DNA of 64,000 nt from the NCBI GenBank assembly GCA_963711675.1, contig CAVQFB010000011.1:186001-250000 (forward strand), in the 5' to 3' direction. Of the stretch, positions 16,477 through 24,129 are shown piece by piece. The stretch's first letter is position 1, and every line of letters starts with the position of its first letter. The notes beneath the pieces are model-generated. The model saw only the letters and a program-made list of their open reading frames with translations. It was not told the DNA's origin and made no database searches. Source of the stretch: CAVQFB01 sp963711675. Lineage in GTDB: Bacteria; Acidobacteriota; Terriglobia; Terriglobales; Acidobacteriaceae. The position numbers were made by a program, and so were the translations under genes.

Positions 16477-17037
16477 ATGAGCGATAACGTAAAGCAGTTG
16501 CTGAAATTATTATTGGGGGCAGGACTAGTGCTGGTCGACTCCGGCAATCGAGACAAAGCCGCAAAGCGGGTCCGCCGCGAGGCCGATGATCTCCGGGAGC
16601 GTGTCGAGGACTGGACGGAAACGGCCCGCGACAAGGTAGATGACTGGAGAGGAACGGCGCGAGACAAGTACGAAACCGCCGTCGATCGATTGGAGCGTGC
16701 CGCGGACGCGATCCAGGGCCGCGAAAACTGGGCGGCCAAGGCGGGAACGTTTCTTCTCGGCGTTGGCATCGGTGTAGGCGTCGGGATACTGGTCGCGCCG
16801 GCATCGGGACAAGAGACACGGGACAACATCGCGGAAGGCGCTGAAAAGCTGCGGGACCGCATGTCGGAGCGGGCCAGCAATATTCGCACCCGGGTGTCGG
16901 AGCAGGCGACGAATATTCGCGACCGCGTATCGGAACAGGCCGGCAATCTGAAAGACCGAATTCGGGACACGGTAAAAAGCGAACCCGCGCCCGCTACGAC
17001 TCAGGGCACTGCCGAACGGGCACCGCGGCCCGCGTAG
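16477..17037 (+). CDS. YtxH-like membrane protein with amphipathic repeats
   Basis: A 186-residue protein. Charged helical segments flank one central hydrophobic helix (about 90-113, AGTFLLGVGIGVGVGILVAP), followed by SGQETRDNIAEGAEKLRDR as in YtxH proteins. The C-terminal half has three consecutive 11-residue repeats (MSERASNIRTR, VSEQATNIRDR, VSEQAGNLKDR). These resemble apolipoprotein- or LEA-type amphipathic helices that lie on membranes. The family is stress-associated in some bacteria and the function here is unknown. It is followed by a long imperfect hairpin (17054-17150). Confidence 0.75.
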   Translation: MSDNVKQLLKLLLGAGLVLVDSGNRDKAAKRVRREADDLRERVEDWTETARDKVDDWRGTARDKYETAVDRLERAADAIQGRENWAAKAGTFLLGVGIGVGVGILVAPASGQETRDNIAEGAEKLRDRMSERASNIRTRVSEQATNIRDRVSEQAGNLKDRIRDTVKSEPAPATTQGTAERAPRPA

Positions 17038-17053
17038 CACCACTGGAAGTTTG

Positions 17054-17150
17054 GTCTTTCTTGTGAGGCTCGCGATTCGACGGTAACGTGCGTTCCGCTG
17101 TCGAGTAATGCCGGGACCGCTCGGACTCGCGAGCTTAACAAGCGAAAGAC
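17054..17150. other. Long imperfect inverted repeat, possible structured RNA
   Basis: Nineteen paired bases in three blocks: GTCTTTC/GAAAGAC (17054-17060 with 17144-17150), TTGT/ACAA (17061-17064 with 17138-17141) and GCTCGCGA/TCGCGAGC (17068-17075 with 17127-17134). An inner stem TCGAC/GTCGA (17077-17081 with 17100-17104) lies in the loop. It lies 17 bp after the YtxH-like gene and lacks a T-tract. It could be a structured transcript, an mRNA-end element or a decayed mobile repeat. Confidence 0.5.
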
Positions 17151-17244
17151 TCGAAAACAAACCGGACTGTTACCCGCCACTTTATCAAGTCGATCCACTT
17201 ACGCTTGGTGTCGAACTGTGCGTCCGGTGGATTAAACTCCTGAC

Positions 17245-17508
17245 ATGCTCTTCATGGTGATCGAGAACTTGAGGGATCGAAAACTCATTCGAGAGAGATT
17301 CGAGCGCGATGGCCGCATGCTGCCTGACGGAGTTACTTACCATGCCAGTTGGGTGGACACAGCGGGCAAGCGATGTTTCCAGCTTATGGAAGCAAGCGAC
17401 AAAGAATCACTCGCGAGTTGGGTAGACAATTGGAAAGATCTCGTCGACTTTGAAATTGTTGCGGTGCTGACGTCCAGCGAGTTCTGGTCCCGTGATCGAG
17501 TGGGATGA
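17245..17508 (+). CDS. DUF3303-like small protein
   Basis: An 87-residue protein (MLFMVIENLRDRKLIRERFE, then GVTYHASWVDTAGKRCFQLMEA and WVDNWKDLVDFEIVAVL). The pattern fits the DUF3303 family, small ferredoxin-like-fold proteins of unknown function. The start is ATG 17245 with no strong RBS visible. It stands between the YtxH-like and SAM hydrolase genes on the same strand but with large gaps, so it is probably transcribed alone. Confidence 0.7.
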   Translation: MLFMVIENLRDRKLIRERFERDGRMLPDGVTYHASWVDTAGKRCFQLMEASDKESLASWVDNWKDLVDFEIVAVLTSSEFWSRDRVG

Positions 17509-17617
17509 GACGCATCGGCCAGGTCGTCTCCCCATTACTCCCGTGCCTTGACTTGCCACCCGTTGACCCGTTACTTTCGGCATTTCCACCTTATTTGGCT
17601 CGCGCCACGAGGGATAC

Positions 17618-18448
17618 GTGTCTCAATCGCCGCTGATTACGCTTACGACCGATTTCGGGCTTAATGACCATTTTGTCGGAACGATCAAGGGCATTCTGCT
17701 GGGCATCGCGCCGGATGCCAGGATCGTGGATATCAGCCATTCCGTCCAGGCCTTTGATGTGCTGGACGGTGCGCTGACACTTTCGCAGGCCTACTCCTAC
17801 TTCCCTTCTGGCACGGTGCACATGGTGATCGTCGATCCGGGCGTGGGCACGGCAAGGCGGCCCATTCTGGCGACCACCGAGCGTCATCATTTCGTGGCTC
17901 CGGACAACGGAGTGCTTTCGATGATGTATGACCGCGAGGAGCGGCTGTCGGTACGACACGTGACGGCGGAGCATTATTTCCTGCAGCCGGTGAGCAATAC
18001 GTTTCATGCGCGGGACGTTTTTTCGCCCATTGCCGCCTACCTGGCGAAAGGTGTGGACCCGGACCGCTTCGGAAATGAGATCACCGACTTCGTGCGTTTT
18101 GCGTCACCGAAGCCCAAGGTTGTGGACGGGACGCTGCGTGGCGTGATTCTGAAGGTCGATCGCTTCGGCAACCTGATTACCAACATCACGGCTCAGGATG
18201 CGCCCACGCTGTTCCAGGCGGAACCGCCGGCATTCAAGATTCTGGTGGGCAAGGGCGAGATCACGCAGATTCGCACGGCGTACGGTGAGGGCAATCCCGG
18301 TGAAGTGTTCGCAATTTTGAACAGCATGGGATATCTCGAGATCGCTGCCAATCGCGCCGCCGCGGCACAGGTGCTGGGCGTGGGTAAGGGCAACGAGGTA
18401 AGTGTCTCACTGGCGGGCGTGGCCGCGGCGAGGAACGCAGGGCAGTAG
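17618..18448 (+). CDS. SAM hydrolase / SAM hydroxide adenosyltransferase (DUF62)
   Basis: A 276-residue protein from GTG 17618. The N-terminus ITLTTDFGLNDHFVGTIKG, the block HMVIVDPGVGTARRPI and APDNGVLS are characteristic of the DUF62 family. These enzymes split S-adenosylmethionine to adenosine and methionine with water, and are relatives of fluorinase and chlorinase. The C-terminal beta domain is present (GVILKVDRFGNLITNI). The length is normal. There is no biosynthetic neighbour that would suggest halogenation, so a housekeeping hydrolase is the better reading. Confidence 0.88.
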   Translation: MSQSPLITLTTDFGLNDHFVGTIKGILLGIAPDARIVDISHSVQAFDVLDGALTLSQAYSYFPSGTVHMVIVDPGVGTARRPILATTERHHFVAPDNGVLSMMYDREERLSVRHVTAEHYFLQPVSNTFHARDVFSPIAAYLAKGVDPDRFGNEITDFVRFASPKPKVVDGTLRGVILKVDRFGNLITNITAQDAPTLFQAEPPAFKILVGKGEITQIRTAYGEGNPGEVFAILNSMGYLEIAANRAAAAQVLGVGKGNEVSVSLAGVAAARNAGQ

Positions 18449-18484
18449 CTTTCAGAACTCGCCGGACCTTCGAAGAAATCGAAA

Positions 18485-18545
18485 TGCAGATTCCTCGCTC
18501 GCCCTCGCCGTGCCCAGCGCGGTTACGGGCGGCTCGGAATGACAA
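18485..18545 (+). repeat. Dispersed 60-bp repeat, copy A4
   Basis: GCAGATTCCTCGCTCGCCCT through GGCTCGGAATGACAA, nearly identical to the copy at 47499-47559. It is followed immediately by the paired-hairpin element B2. Confidence 0.75.
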
Positions 18546-18562
18546 TTGCAAAAATGCTCAGC

Positions 18563-18631
18563 GGCACGGCTAAAGCCATGCCCTCCCGTGTCGTGCTCGG
18601 GTCAGTGGCACGAATGAAGTCGTGCCCTCCC
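18563..18631 (+). repeat. Paired-hairpin element B2
   Basis: GGCACGGC-TAAA-GCCATGCC (18563-18582) then CTCCC. A second arm pair GGCACGA...TCGTGCC (18607-18613 with 18620-18626) is also followed by CTCCC. The order A4 then B2 parallels A7 then B4 at 47499-47594. Confidence 0.7.
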
Positions 18632-18712
18632 GCAAATTATTTATAAGACCCCTTGGACCGCAACTCGGGCCACTCCGGAAATTCGAAAGCACAAAGCTGA
18701 AGACCCGCAATC

Positions 18713-18946
18713 CTAAGTGGATTTGGGACGGGGATGGATGTAGCGGTCCATCTCGGCGGTCCAGCGCAGGAAACGCCACAGGTTGCTGCGTTCCCGCCAC
18801 ATAAACTCCCAGAACTCGAGGAAGCCAATCTGTGTCATCTTCACACCGCAGTAGGTCTCGATCCGCCAGAGCAGATAGGGGCTTCGCCACGGCGTCAGCC
18901 GATGGCCGCGCGTCGCATTCCACAGAAATCGAACCATGCAGCGCAT
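18713..18946 (-). CDS. Small conserved-looking hypothetical protein
   Basis: A 77-residue product if ATG 18946 is used; ATG 18937 is an alternative. It is rich in Trp, Arg and Phe (RFLWNATRGHRLTPWRSPYLLWRIET, with GFLEFWEFMWRERSNLWRFL later). The composition is far from a random shadow frame and includes a regular FLxFxxFxWRER helix. I do not know a family name or function. It is divergent from the TPR gene at 19041, leaving about 94 bp for two promoters. No clear RBS is visible. Confidence 0.6.
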   Translation of the reverse strand: MRCMVRFLWNATRGHRLTPWRSPYLLWRIETYCGVKMTQIGFLEFWEFMWRERSNLWRFLRWTAEMDRYIHPRPKST

Positions 18947-19040
18947 GTCGGGTGTGCATCCAGTATAGCTCGCGGGGCGCGGCGCATCGCTCGCAAAACC
19001 ACATGCTAGAATCGGGAACTTAACCAGGCCATTCCCTTCC

Positions 19041-19397
19041 ATGTCGAGCGAGAACTCACGTCAACAGGCCGAAGACCACTACTATGCCGCGCTCGACCTG
19101 GTGGCGGAAGGCGAGCATGAGCGCGCGCTTGCGGAGTACGAGAAGTCTGTCGCGGCTGACCCGACCTTTACCGAAGCGCTGCACGGTATGGCGCGTACCC
19201 TGGGCGACTTGAACCGTCTGGATGAAGCGATTGTGGTGGCGAAACGGCTGGCTGAGCTCGACCCGGAGGACATTCTGGCGCACACCAGCCTGTCGGTGTT
19301 GTACCAGAAGAAGGGCATGATCCCGGAGGCTGAGGCCGAAGGGAACAAGGCTAGGATTCTCGGGTGGAAGCAGCAGTTGAAGAAGAGCAGCTCTTAG
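19041..19397 (+). CDS. TPR-repeat protein
   Basis: A 118-residue cytoplasmic protein with no signal peptide. About three tetratricopeptide repeats span residues 8-105 (AEDHYYAALDLVAEGEHERA, ALHGMARTLGDLNRLDEAIV, AHTSLSVLYQKKGMIPEAEA). TPR proteins mediate protein contacts and no partner is evident. The C-terminal codons (KKSSS) run straight into a heptamer array at 19382. Confidence 0.85.
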   Translation: MSSENSRQQAEDHYYAALDLVAEGEHERALAEYEKSVAADPTFTEALHGMARTLGDLNRLDEAIVVAKRLAELDPEDILAHTSLSVLYQKKGMIPEAEAEGNKARILGWKQQLKKSSS

Positions 19398-19456
19398 CTC
19401 TTAGCTCTTAGCTCTCGGCTTTTAGCTTTTAGCTTTCAGCTTTCAGCTTTCAGTTC
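19382..19456. repeat. Degenerate 7-bp-period array H4 (left arm)
   Basis: AGCTCTT/AGCTTTT/AGCTTTC heptamers, about ten units, begin at the TPR gene stop. Array H5, 165 bp on, carries the same units in opposite orientation. Confidence 0.75.
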
Positions 19457-19559
19457 TTCATCAACTCTCGCTCATACCTGTTATCAATTAGCAGACTAGG
19501 CAGGTCGGTCATATCAGAAAAGTAGATACCTCGACTTCGCAAATCGCCCGATTATCGGG

Positions 19560-19585
19560 CAGATTGCTGCGCTCGGAATGACAAG
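19560..19585 (+). repeat. Dispersed repeat, partial copy A5
   Basis: Only the 3' part (CAGATTGCTGCGCTCGGAAT then GACAAG) is clear. It lies between heptamer arrays H4 and H5. Confidence 0.5.
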
Positions 19586-19619
19586 ATCTTTATCCGAACG
19601 ACAAGATCATTAAAGACAC

Positions 19620-19697
19620 ACGGGCTAAGACTGAGAACTGAAAGCTAAGAGCTGAAAGCTAAGAGCTAGTAGCCAAGAGCTAATAGCTAACGGCTAA
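19620..19697. repeat. Degenerate 7-bp-period array H5 (right arm)
   Basis: AGAGCTG/AAAGCTA/AGAGCTA heptamers, the reverse complement of H4, abutting the pilR 3' end. Together H4 and H5 form a degenerate inverted repeat of about 75 bp arms around about 165 bp. Confidence 0.75.
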
Positions 19698-21097
19698 AGA
19701 TCGTACTTCTTCATCAAGTGGCGGAACGAGCGGTAGGAGATCCCCAACACGTCGGCCGCGCGAGTCTGGACGCCGTTGGATTGATTCAGGGCAGACTGCA
19801 GTAGCGATCGCTCGATGCCGGCAACGTACTTCTCCATGTCCACACCCTCGGGAAGGACCGAGCCAGAACCGGCGGAAAGTACGGAACCTGGAGCCCCCGC
19901 TCCCGCAGCAGCGGCTGCGGCTTTCGCCTTTGGGCGTTCCACCGGAAGTTCCACGTGCAATTCTTCGGTTGTTTCCAGCGCGACCGCGCGTTCTACAGTA
20001 TTTTCCAGCTGGCGGACGTTGCCCGGCCACTCGTATCCGCAGAGCGATTCCAGCGACTGCGGGTGCACCCGCATGATGCTCTTCCCCGCAGCGGGCGCGT
20101 ATTTCTTCAGGAAGGCATTAACCAGCAGGACAACGTCTTCACGGCGCTCGCGCAGAGAAGGCACGCGGATGGGAATCACGTTGAGCCGGTAGTAAAGATC
20201 CTCGCGGAACGTTCCTTCCGCCACCTGGCGATCGAGGTCGCGATTGGTGGCGGCGATGACGCGCACGTCCACAGCAATCTCACTGCTGCCTCCTACCGGG
20301 CGGACCGAGCGTTCCTGCAGCACGCGGAGCAACTTGACCTGCATGGAGAGAGTCATCTCGCCGATCTCGTCGAGAAAGAGTGTGCCCTTATCGGCCATTT
20401 CGAACAGCCCGCGCTTGTTCTGGTTCGCCCCGGTAAACGCTCCCTTGACGTAGCCGAACAGTTCGCTCTCCAGCAGCGTCTCGGGAAAAGCGCCGCAGTT
20501 GACGGAAACGAAGGCCTCGGTCGCGCGTGGCGAACATACGTGCACGGCGCGGGCTACCAGTTCCTTGCCCGTACCGCTTTCGCCGAAGACGAGTATGGTG
20601 CTGTTGGTGGAGGCCACGGTGCGGATGGTCTGTTTCAGCTTCTCCATCGCAGCGCTGGCGCCGACAATGTTGTCGAGCGAGTTGCGGGCGGCAGCATCGC
20701 GGCGCAGCGCAAAATTCTGTTTGCTGAGCGTGACCTTCTCGAGTGCCCGATTGAGGGCAAGCTTGATCTCGTCGACCAAGCCTGGACTCTTGCGGATGTA
20801 GTCGGTAGCTCCGCCGGCTTTCACGGCTTCGACGGCTGCTTCGTAGTCGTCTACCGCGGTCATGAGAATAACCGCGGATTCCGGCGATGCCTGGTGCGCG
20901 TAGCGGAGCACTTCGATGCCGTCGATGTTCGGCATCTTGATGTCGGTGATGATCACGTCGAAGAGGGCGCTGTCGATTTTCCGCTTTGCGGCTTCACCGG
21001 AATTGACGGTCTCAACGCGATGACCCTCGCGGCGTAGAGCGATGTCGAGCAATTCGCAGATGGAGCGCTCATCGTCGCAAATAAGAATCTTACCCAC
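19694..21097 (-). CDS. pilR: PilR-type sigma-54 response regulator
   Basis: A 467-residue product from GTG 21097, which has AGGAGG 5 nt upstream; a TTG seven codons earlier is less likely. The receiver domain has DD at 8-9 and the phospho-acceptor D52 (DVIITDIKMPNIDG). The AAA+ domain has Walker A GESGTGKE and an intact GAFTGA loop (YVKGAFTGANQNKRG). A Fis-type HTH follows (RAADVLGISYRSFRHLMKKY). It should activate sigma-54 promoters such as that of the major pilin. It overlaps the end of pilS by 8 bp, so the two are translationally coupled. Confidence 0.92.
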   Translation of the reverse strand: MGKILICDDERSICELLDIALRREGHRVETVNSGEAAKRKIDSALFDVIITDIKMPNIDGIEVLRYAHQASPESAVILMTAVDDYEAAVEAVKAGGATDYIRKSPGLVDEIKLALNRALEKVTLSKQNFALRRDAAARNSLDNIVGASAAMEKLKQTIRTVASTNSTILVFGESGTGKELVARAVHVCSPRATEAFVSVNCGAFPETLLESELFGYVKGAFTGANQNKRGLFEMADKGTLFLDEIGEMTLSMQVKLLRVLQERSVRPVGGSSEIAVDVRVIAATNRDLDRQVAEGTFREDLYYRLNVIPIRVPSLRERREDVVLLVNAFLKKYAPAAGKSIMRVHPQSLESLCGYEWPGNVRQLENTVERAVALETTEELHVELPVERPKAKAAAAAAGAGAPGSVLSAGSGSVLPEGVDMEKYVAGIERSLLQSALNQSNGVQTRAADVLGISYRSFRHLMKKYDL

Positions 21098-22820
21098 GCG
21101 CCCCTCCTGCGGTGGCAACCGCAGCTTTGTCGCCCACGGAGTCTATCGGCGAGGCAGGGTGGTTGGCAGCGATGTCCTGTGCGGCAGTCTGCTCCGCTCC
21201 GGCCCCAACGCGGCGCAGGCGTAGAACAAACGTAGCTCCCTGTCCAACCTTCGAACGCACCCACACTCTGCCTTCGTGCGCCTGGACAATCTGGTACACG
21301 ATGGCCAGGCCCAAGCCGGTGCCTCCCTCGAAGTTCGACTGGAAGGGCTCAAAGATCTTTTCCGTTTGCTGCGGACTGATTCCCTTTCCGGTGTCGGCGA
21401 AGTTGATCTGCCAATCCTCTCCGTTGGCCTCCACAGAGACGGTCAGCTTGCCGCCCCCTTTCATGGCTTTGATGGCGTTTTCGCAGAAGTTCCAGAAAAC
21501 CTGCTTCATCTTGTCGCCGTCAGCAAGTGCTACGGCCTGACGAACCGAGTACTTACGCTCGACCTGGATGCCGGTGTTTTCCGCCAGCAAGCGGTGTTCG
21601 AGCAAGGTAAGTGTGTCTTCGACGAGCGGAATGAGGTCGACGGGGGCAAAGCGATACTGCTTGCCGCGCGAATAAGCCAGAAAGTCGGTGATGATATGGT
21701 TCAGCCGCTCGGATTCCCGCGTGACGATCTGCAACAACTGGCGGTGTTCGTCGTTCAGATCCGATATGCCCAGGAGCATGCTGGCGGAGCCGGCAATGGA
21801 GGTCAGCGGGTTACGGATTTCGTGGGCGATCGCGGCGGCCAGGCGCCCGACGGCGGCAAGACGGTCTTGCATGCGTACTTCGCGCTCCAAGCGGCGGATT
21901 TCCGTGAGATCGTCAAACGTGTAAACGAAACCAAGGTTGCCCTGGGCCGGGACCGTGAGCGCAGAGACCATGACCCGGAAAGTTTTCCGGAAGCCATTGG
22001 ATGCGTTGAAGCGGACTTCGCCGTGCTCCCGCTGGGAGCCATCCGGCAGGGGATCCAGGAACAGTTGGTGGACCGGTTTGTCGAGCAGATCGCTCTCCGG
22101 GCGTTCGAGAAGTTTCTGAGCGGCGGTATTCACCAGCGTGACTCGGCCGTCGAGGCCGGTGGTAATCAGCCCGCCGCTGATGGACTGAATAATGTTCTCG
22201 TGCAGCGCCTGCAGGTTTGCCAGGGCCCCGCTCGTGTCCTTGAGCTGGACGTCCACCTGGCGCAGTTTGGCCGTGAGCAAACCTGCCAGGTAGGCCACGG
22301 CCAGAAAAGCGAACAGATTGATGAAGATGATCGCCTGGAGAGCCTTGAGCTCGGGATGCGTGGTGGAGTAGGAGGGGATCAGTTCGTAGTAGTTGAGTTC
22401 AAGGGTAGCGCCATACAAAACGAACGACAAGCCCGCCGCCATATAAGCCCAGGAGCGCGGCAAGAGGATGCAAGCCACGATGATGACCAGCGGATAAAGG
22501 AAGTTCAGCGAACTATCCACGCCGCCGGTGACATGGATCACGACCGTGACCATGGCCAGATCGGTGAGCACCTGCAGGAGCGACTGGATGCGGTATTCCT
22601 GCCAGAAAGAGTGCAGCAGAATGAAAAAAAGGGACAGCGCGTACCAGAGAAGAACCGCGGTTACGAACAGCCGCAACGGAATCGGCGACGGGGTGAGCTG
22701 GGCTACGATGAGCTCGACGCCGAGCAGGAAGGTAAGAATGATGATGCGGACCTTTACGAGCCAGGCCAGCCAGTTCCGCTCATCAAACATGGATTGCATG
22801 GTGAGTACCGAGGGTTGCAT
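21090..22820 (-). CDS. pilS: PilS-type sensor histidine kinase
   Basis: The start ATG 22820 gives 576 residues (ATG 22799 or 22790 are alternatives); the open frame upstream is non-coding sequence overlapping pilC. About six N-terminal membrane helices (15-190) precede a coiled linker and a PAS domain (about 210-310; GGLITTGLDGRVTLVNTAAQ). HisKA with H333 in AAIAHEIRNPLTSIAG and an ATPase domain with N and G boxes (FCENAIKAMKGGG, GTGLGLAIVYQIV) follow. This is the PilS arrangement. It phosphorylates PilR, encoded next, and controls type IV pilin expression. Confidence 0.92.
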   Translation of the reverse strand: MQPSVLTMQSMFDERNWLAWLVKVRIIILTFLLGVELIVAQLTPSPIPLRLFVTAVLLWYALSLFFILLHSFWQEYRIQSLLQVLTDLAMVTVVIHVTGGVDSSLNFLYPLVIIVACILLPRSWAYMAAGLSFVLYGATLELNYYELIPSYSTTHPELKALQAIIFINLFAFLAVAYLAGLLTAKLRQVDVQLKDTSGALANLQALHENIIQSISGGLITTGLDGRVTLVNTAAQKLLERPESDLLDKPVHQLFLDPLPDGSQREHGEVRFNASNGFRKTFRVMVSALTVPAQGNLGFVYTFDDLTEIRRLEREVRMQDRLAAVGRLAAAIAHEIRNPLTSIAGSASMLLGISDLNDEHRQLLQIVTRESERLNHIITDFLAYSRGKQYRFAPVDLIPLVEDTLTLLEHRLLAENTGIQVERKYSVRQAVALADGDKMKQVFWNFCENAIKAMKGGGKLTVSVEANGEDWQINFADTGKGISPQQTEKIFEPFQSNFEGGTGLGLAIVYQIVQAHEGRVWVRSKVGQGATFVLRLRRVGAGAEQTAAQDIAANHPASPIDSVGDKAAVATAGGARG

Positions 22821-22888
22821 GCCGGCTGCCGAGAGCCGAGCGCTCAGGATTTGAGAACGCCCGGGCTGCGGCTCCCGGCAACCCCTGA

Positions 22889-24097
22889 TTATCCTGCCAA
22901 CTTGGCGATCATCGAGAACAGCGGCATGTACAGCGAAATCACGATGCCACCGATGGTGACACCCAGCACGCCGATGATGGCCGGCTCCAGCAAGGCCAGC
23001 ATGTCCCGGGTAGCGGCATCGACTTCGTCCTCGTAGAAGTCCGCGATCTTCTGCAACATGGAATCCATCGCGCCGGTGGCTTCGCCGACGCCGATCATCT
23101 GGGTCACCATGTTGGGAAACACTCCGCATTCCTTCAATGGATCGACGATAGTGCGGCCTTCTTCGATAGCCTTGCGGACCTTCAACAGCGCCTCTTCCAG
23201 CACGGCGTTACCTGACGTTTTGGCGGTGATGGAGAGGCCTTCCAGAATCGGCACACCCGAGGTGATGAGCGTACCCAGAGTACGGGTGAAACGTGCCACC
23301 GCGATCTTGCGGAGCAGAGGACCGATGACGGGGAGCTTCAGCAGCATGTAGTCGAAGTAGTACCTGCCCCGTGGATGCTTGCGGATTTGCTTGATGCCGT
23401 AGACAAGACCACCCGTGCCTACGATGAAGAACCACCAGAAGTGGCCGATGAATTCGCTAAGTCCGATGGTGATACGCGTAGGCAGGGGCAGGGCTACGTT
23501 AAGACCGACGAAGAGGTTGGCAAAGATGGGCACCACCCACTTGAGCAGTGCGCCGACGATGAGGCCGGCGATCGAGACCACGGCCACAGGATAGATCAGG
23601 GCCGACTTCACGGCGGAACGCAGTTTGACGGCCTTTTCGACGTACTGTGCCAGACGCTGCAGGATGATGTCGAGAATACCGCCGGTTTCGCCCGCCTCCA
23701 TCATGTTGGTGGTCAGGTCGTCGAAGACGGTGGGGTACTGCCGCATGGCATTGGCCAGCGTCGCGCCGCCTTCCACGGTGGTCCGGACACCGGTCAAGGT
23801 TTTCTGAAAAGTGGGATTCTCCTGGTTCGCTGCCAGAATTTCCAGACACTGCACCAGAGGCAGGCCGGCATCGATCATGACGGAGAATTGCCGGAAGAAG
23901 ATGGCAATGTCCTTGGTCTTGACCTTGCCGCTTCCGAAGGTGGGCAGAGAAAATTCTTTTCCCTTCTCGCGCACGCTACCCGGCGTGATGCGTTCGCGGC
24001 GCAGCTGAGCGGTCAGCACCGCCTTGTTGGCGGCCACGCGCTCCCCGGTGACTTTTTCTCCCGATGCGTTCTTGCCGGAAAATGTAAAGACTGGCAT
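22889..24097 (-). CDS. pilC: Type IV pilus inner-membrane platform protein PilC
   Basis: A 402-residue protein starting MPVFTFSGKNASGEKVTGER. Two GspF domains lie at about 70-193 and 273-395 (each with FRQFSVMIDAGLPLVQCLEI- or FTRTLGTLITSGVPILEGL-type sequence), and three membrane helices are present. PilC is the platform on which PilB and PilT act during pilus extension and retraction. It lies 32 bp after pilT and is clearly part of the same operon. The length matches the family. Confidence 0.95.
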   Translation of the reverse strand: MPVFTFSGKNASGEKVTGERVAANKAVLTAQLRRERITPGSVREKGKEFSLPTFGSGKVKTKDIAIFFRQFSVMIDAGLPLVQCLEILAANQENPTFQKTLTGVRTTVEGGATLANAMRQYPTVFDDLTTNMMEAGETGGILDIILQRLAQYVEKAVKLRSAVKSALIYPVAVVSIAGLIVGALLKWVVPIFANLFVGLNVALPLPTRITIGLSEFIGHFWWFFIVGTGGLVYGIKQIRKHPRGRYYFDYMLLKLPVIGPLLRKIAVARFTRTLGTLITSGVPILEGLSITAKTSGNAVLEEALLKVRKAIEEGRTIVDPLKECGVFPNMVTQMIGVGEATGAMDSMLQKIADFYEDEVDAATRDMLALLEPAIIGVLGVTIGGIVISLYMPLFSMIAKLAG

Positions 24098-24129
24098 GGT
24101 AAGGTTCTCCTAAAATTCTCGTTGCCTTG

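Noticed and set aside
19382..19697. Possible CRISPR array suggested by regular short repeats
   Set aside because: The period is 7 bp with degenerate units and no spacers of uniform length; no cas genes are present.
21276..23036. 586-codon plus-strand open frame opposite pilS/pilC
   Set aside because: GC-rich antisense shadow of clearly conserved genes; its translation has no recognisable domain and no RBS.
22821..23129. N-terminal extension of pilS to 23129
   Set aside because: The extra 103 codons lie over pilC in another frame and translate to Arg/His-rich sequence; ATG 22820 precedes the first membrane helix.
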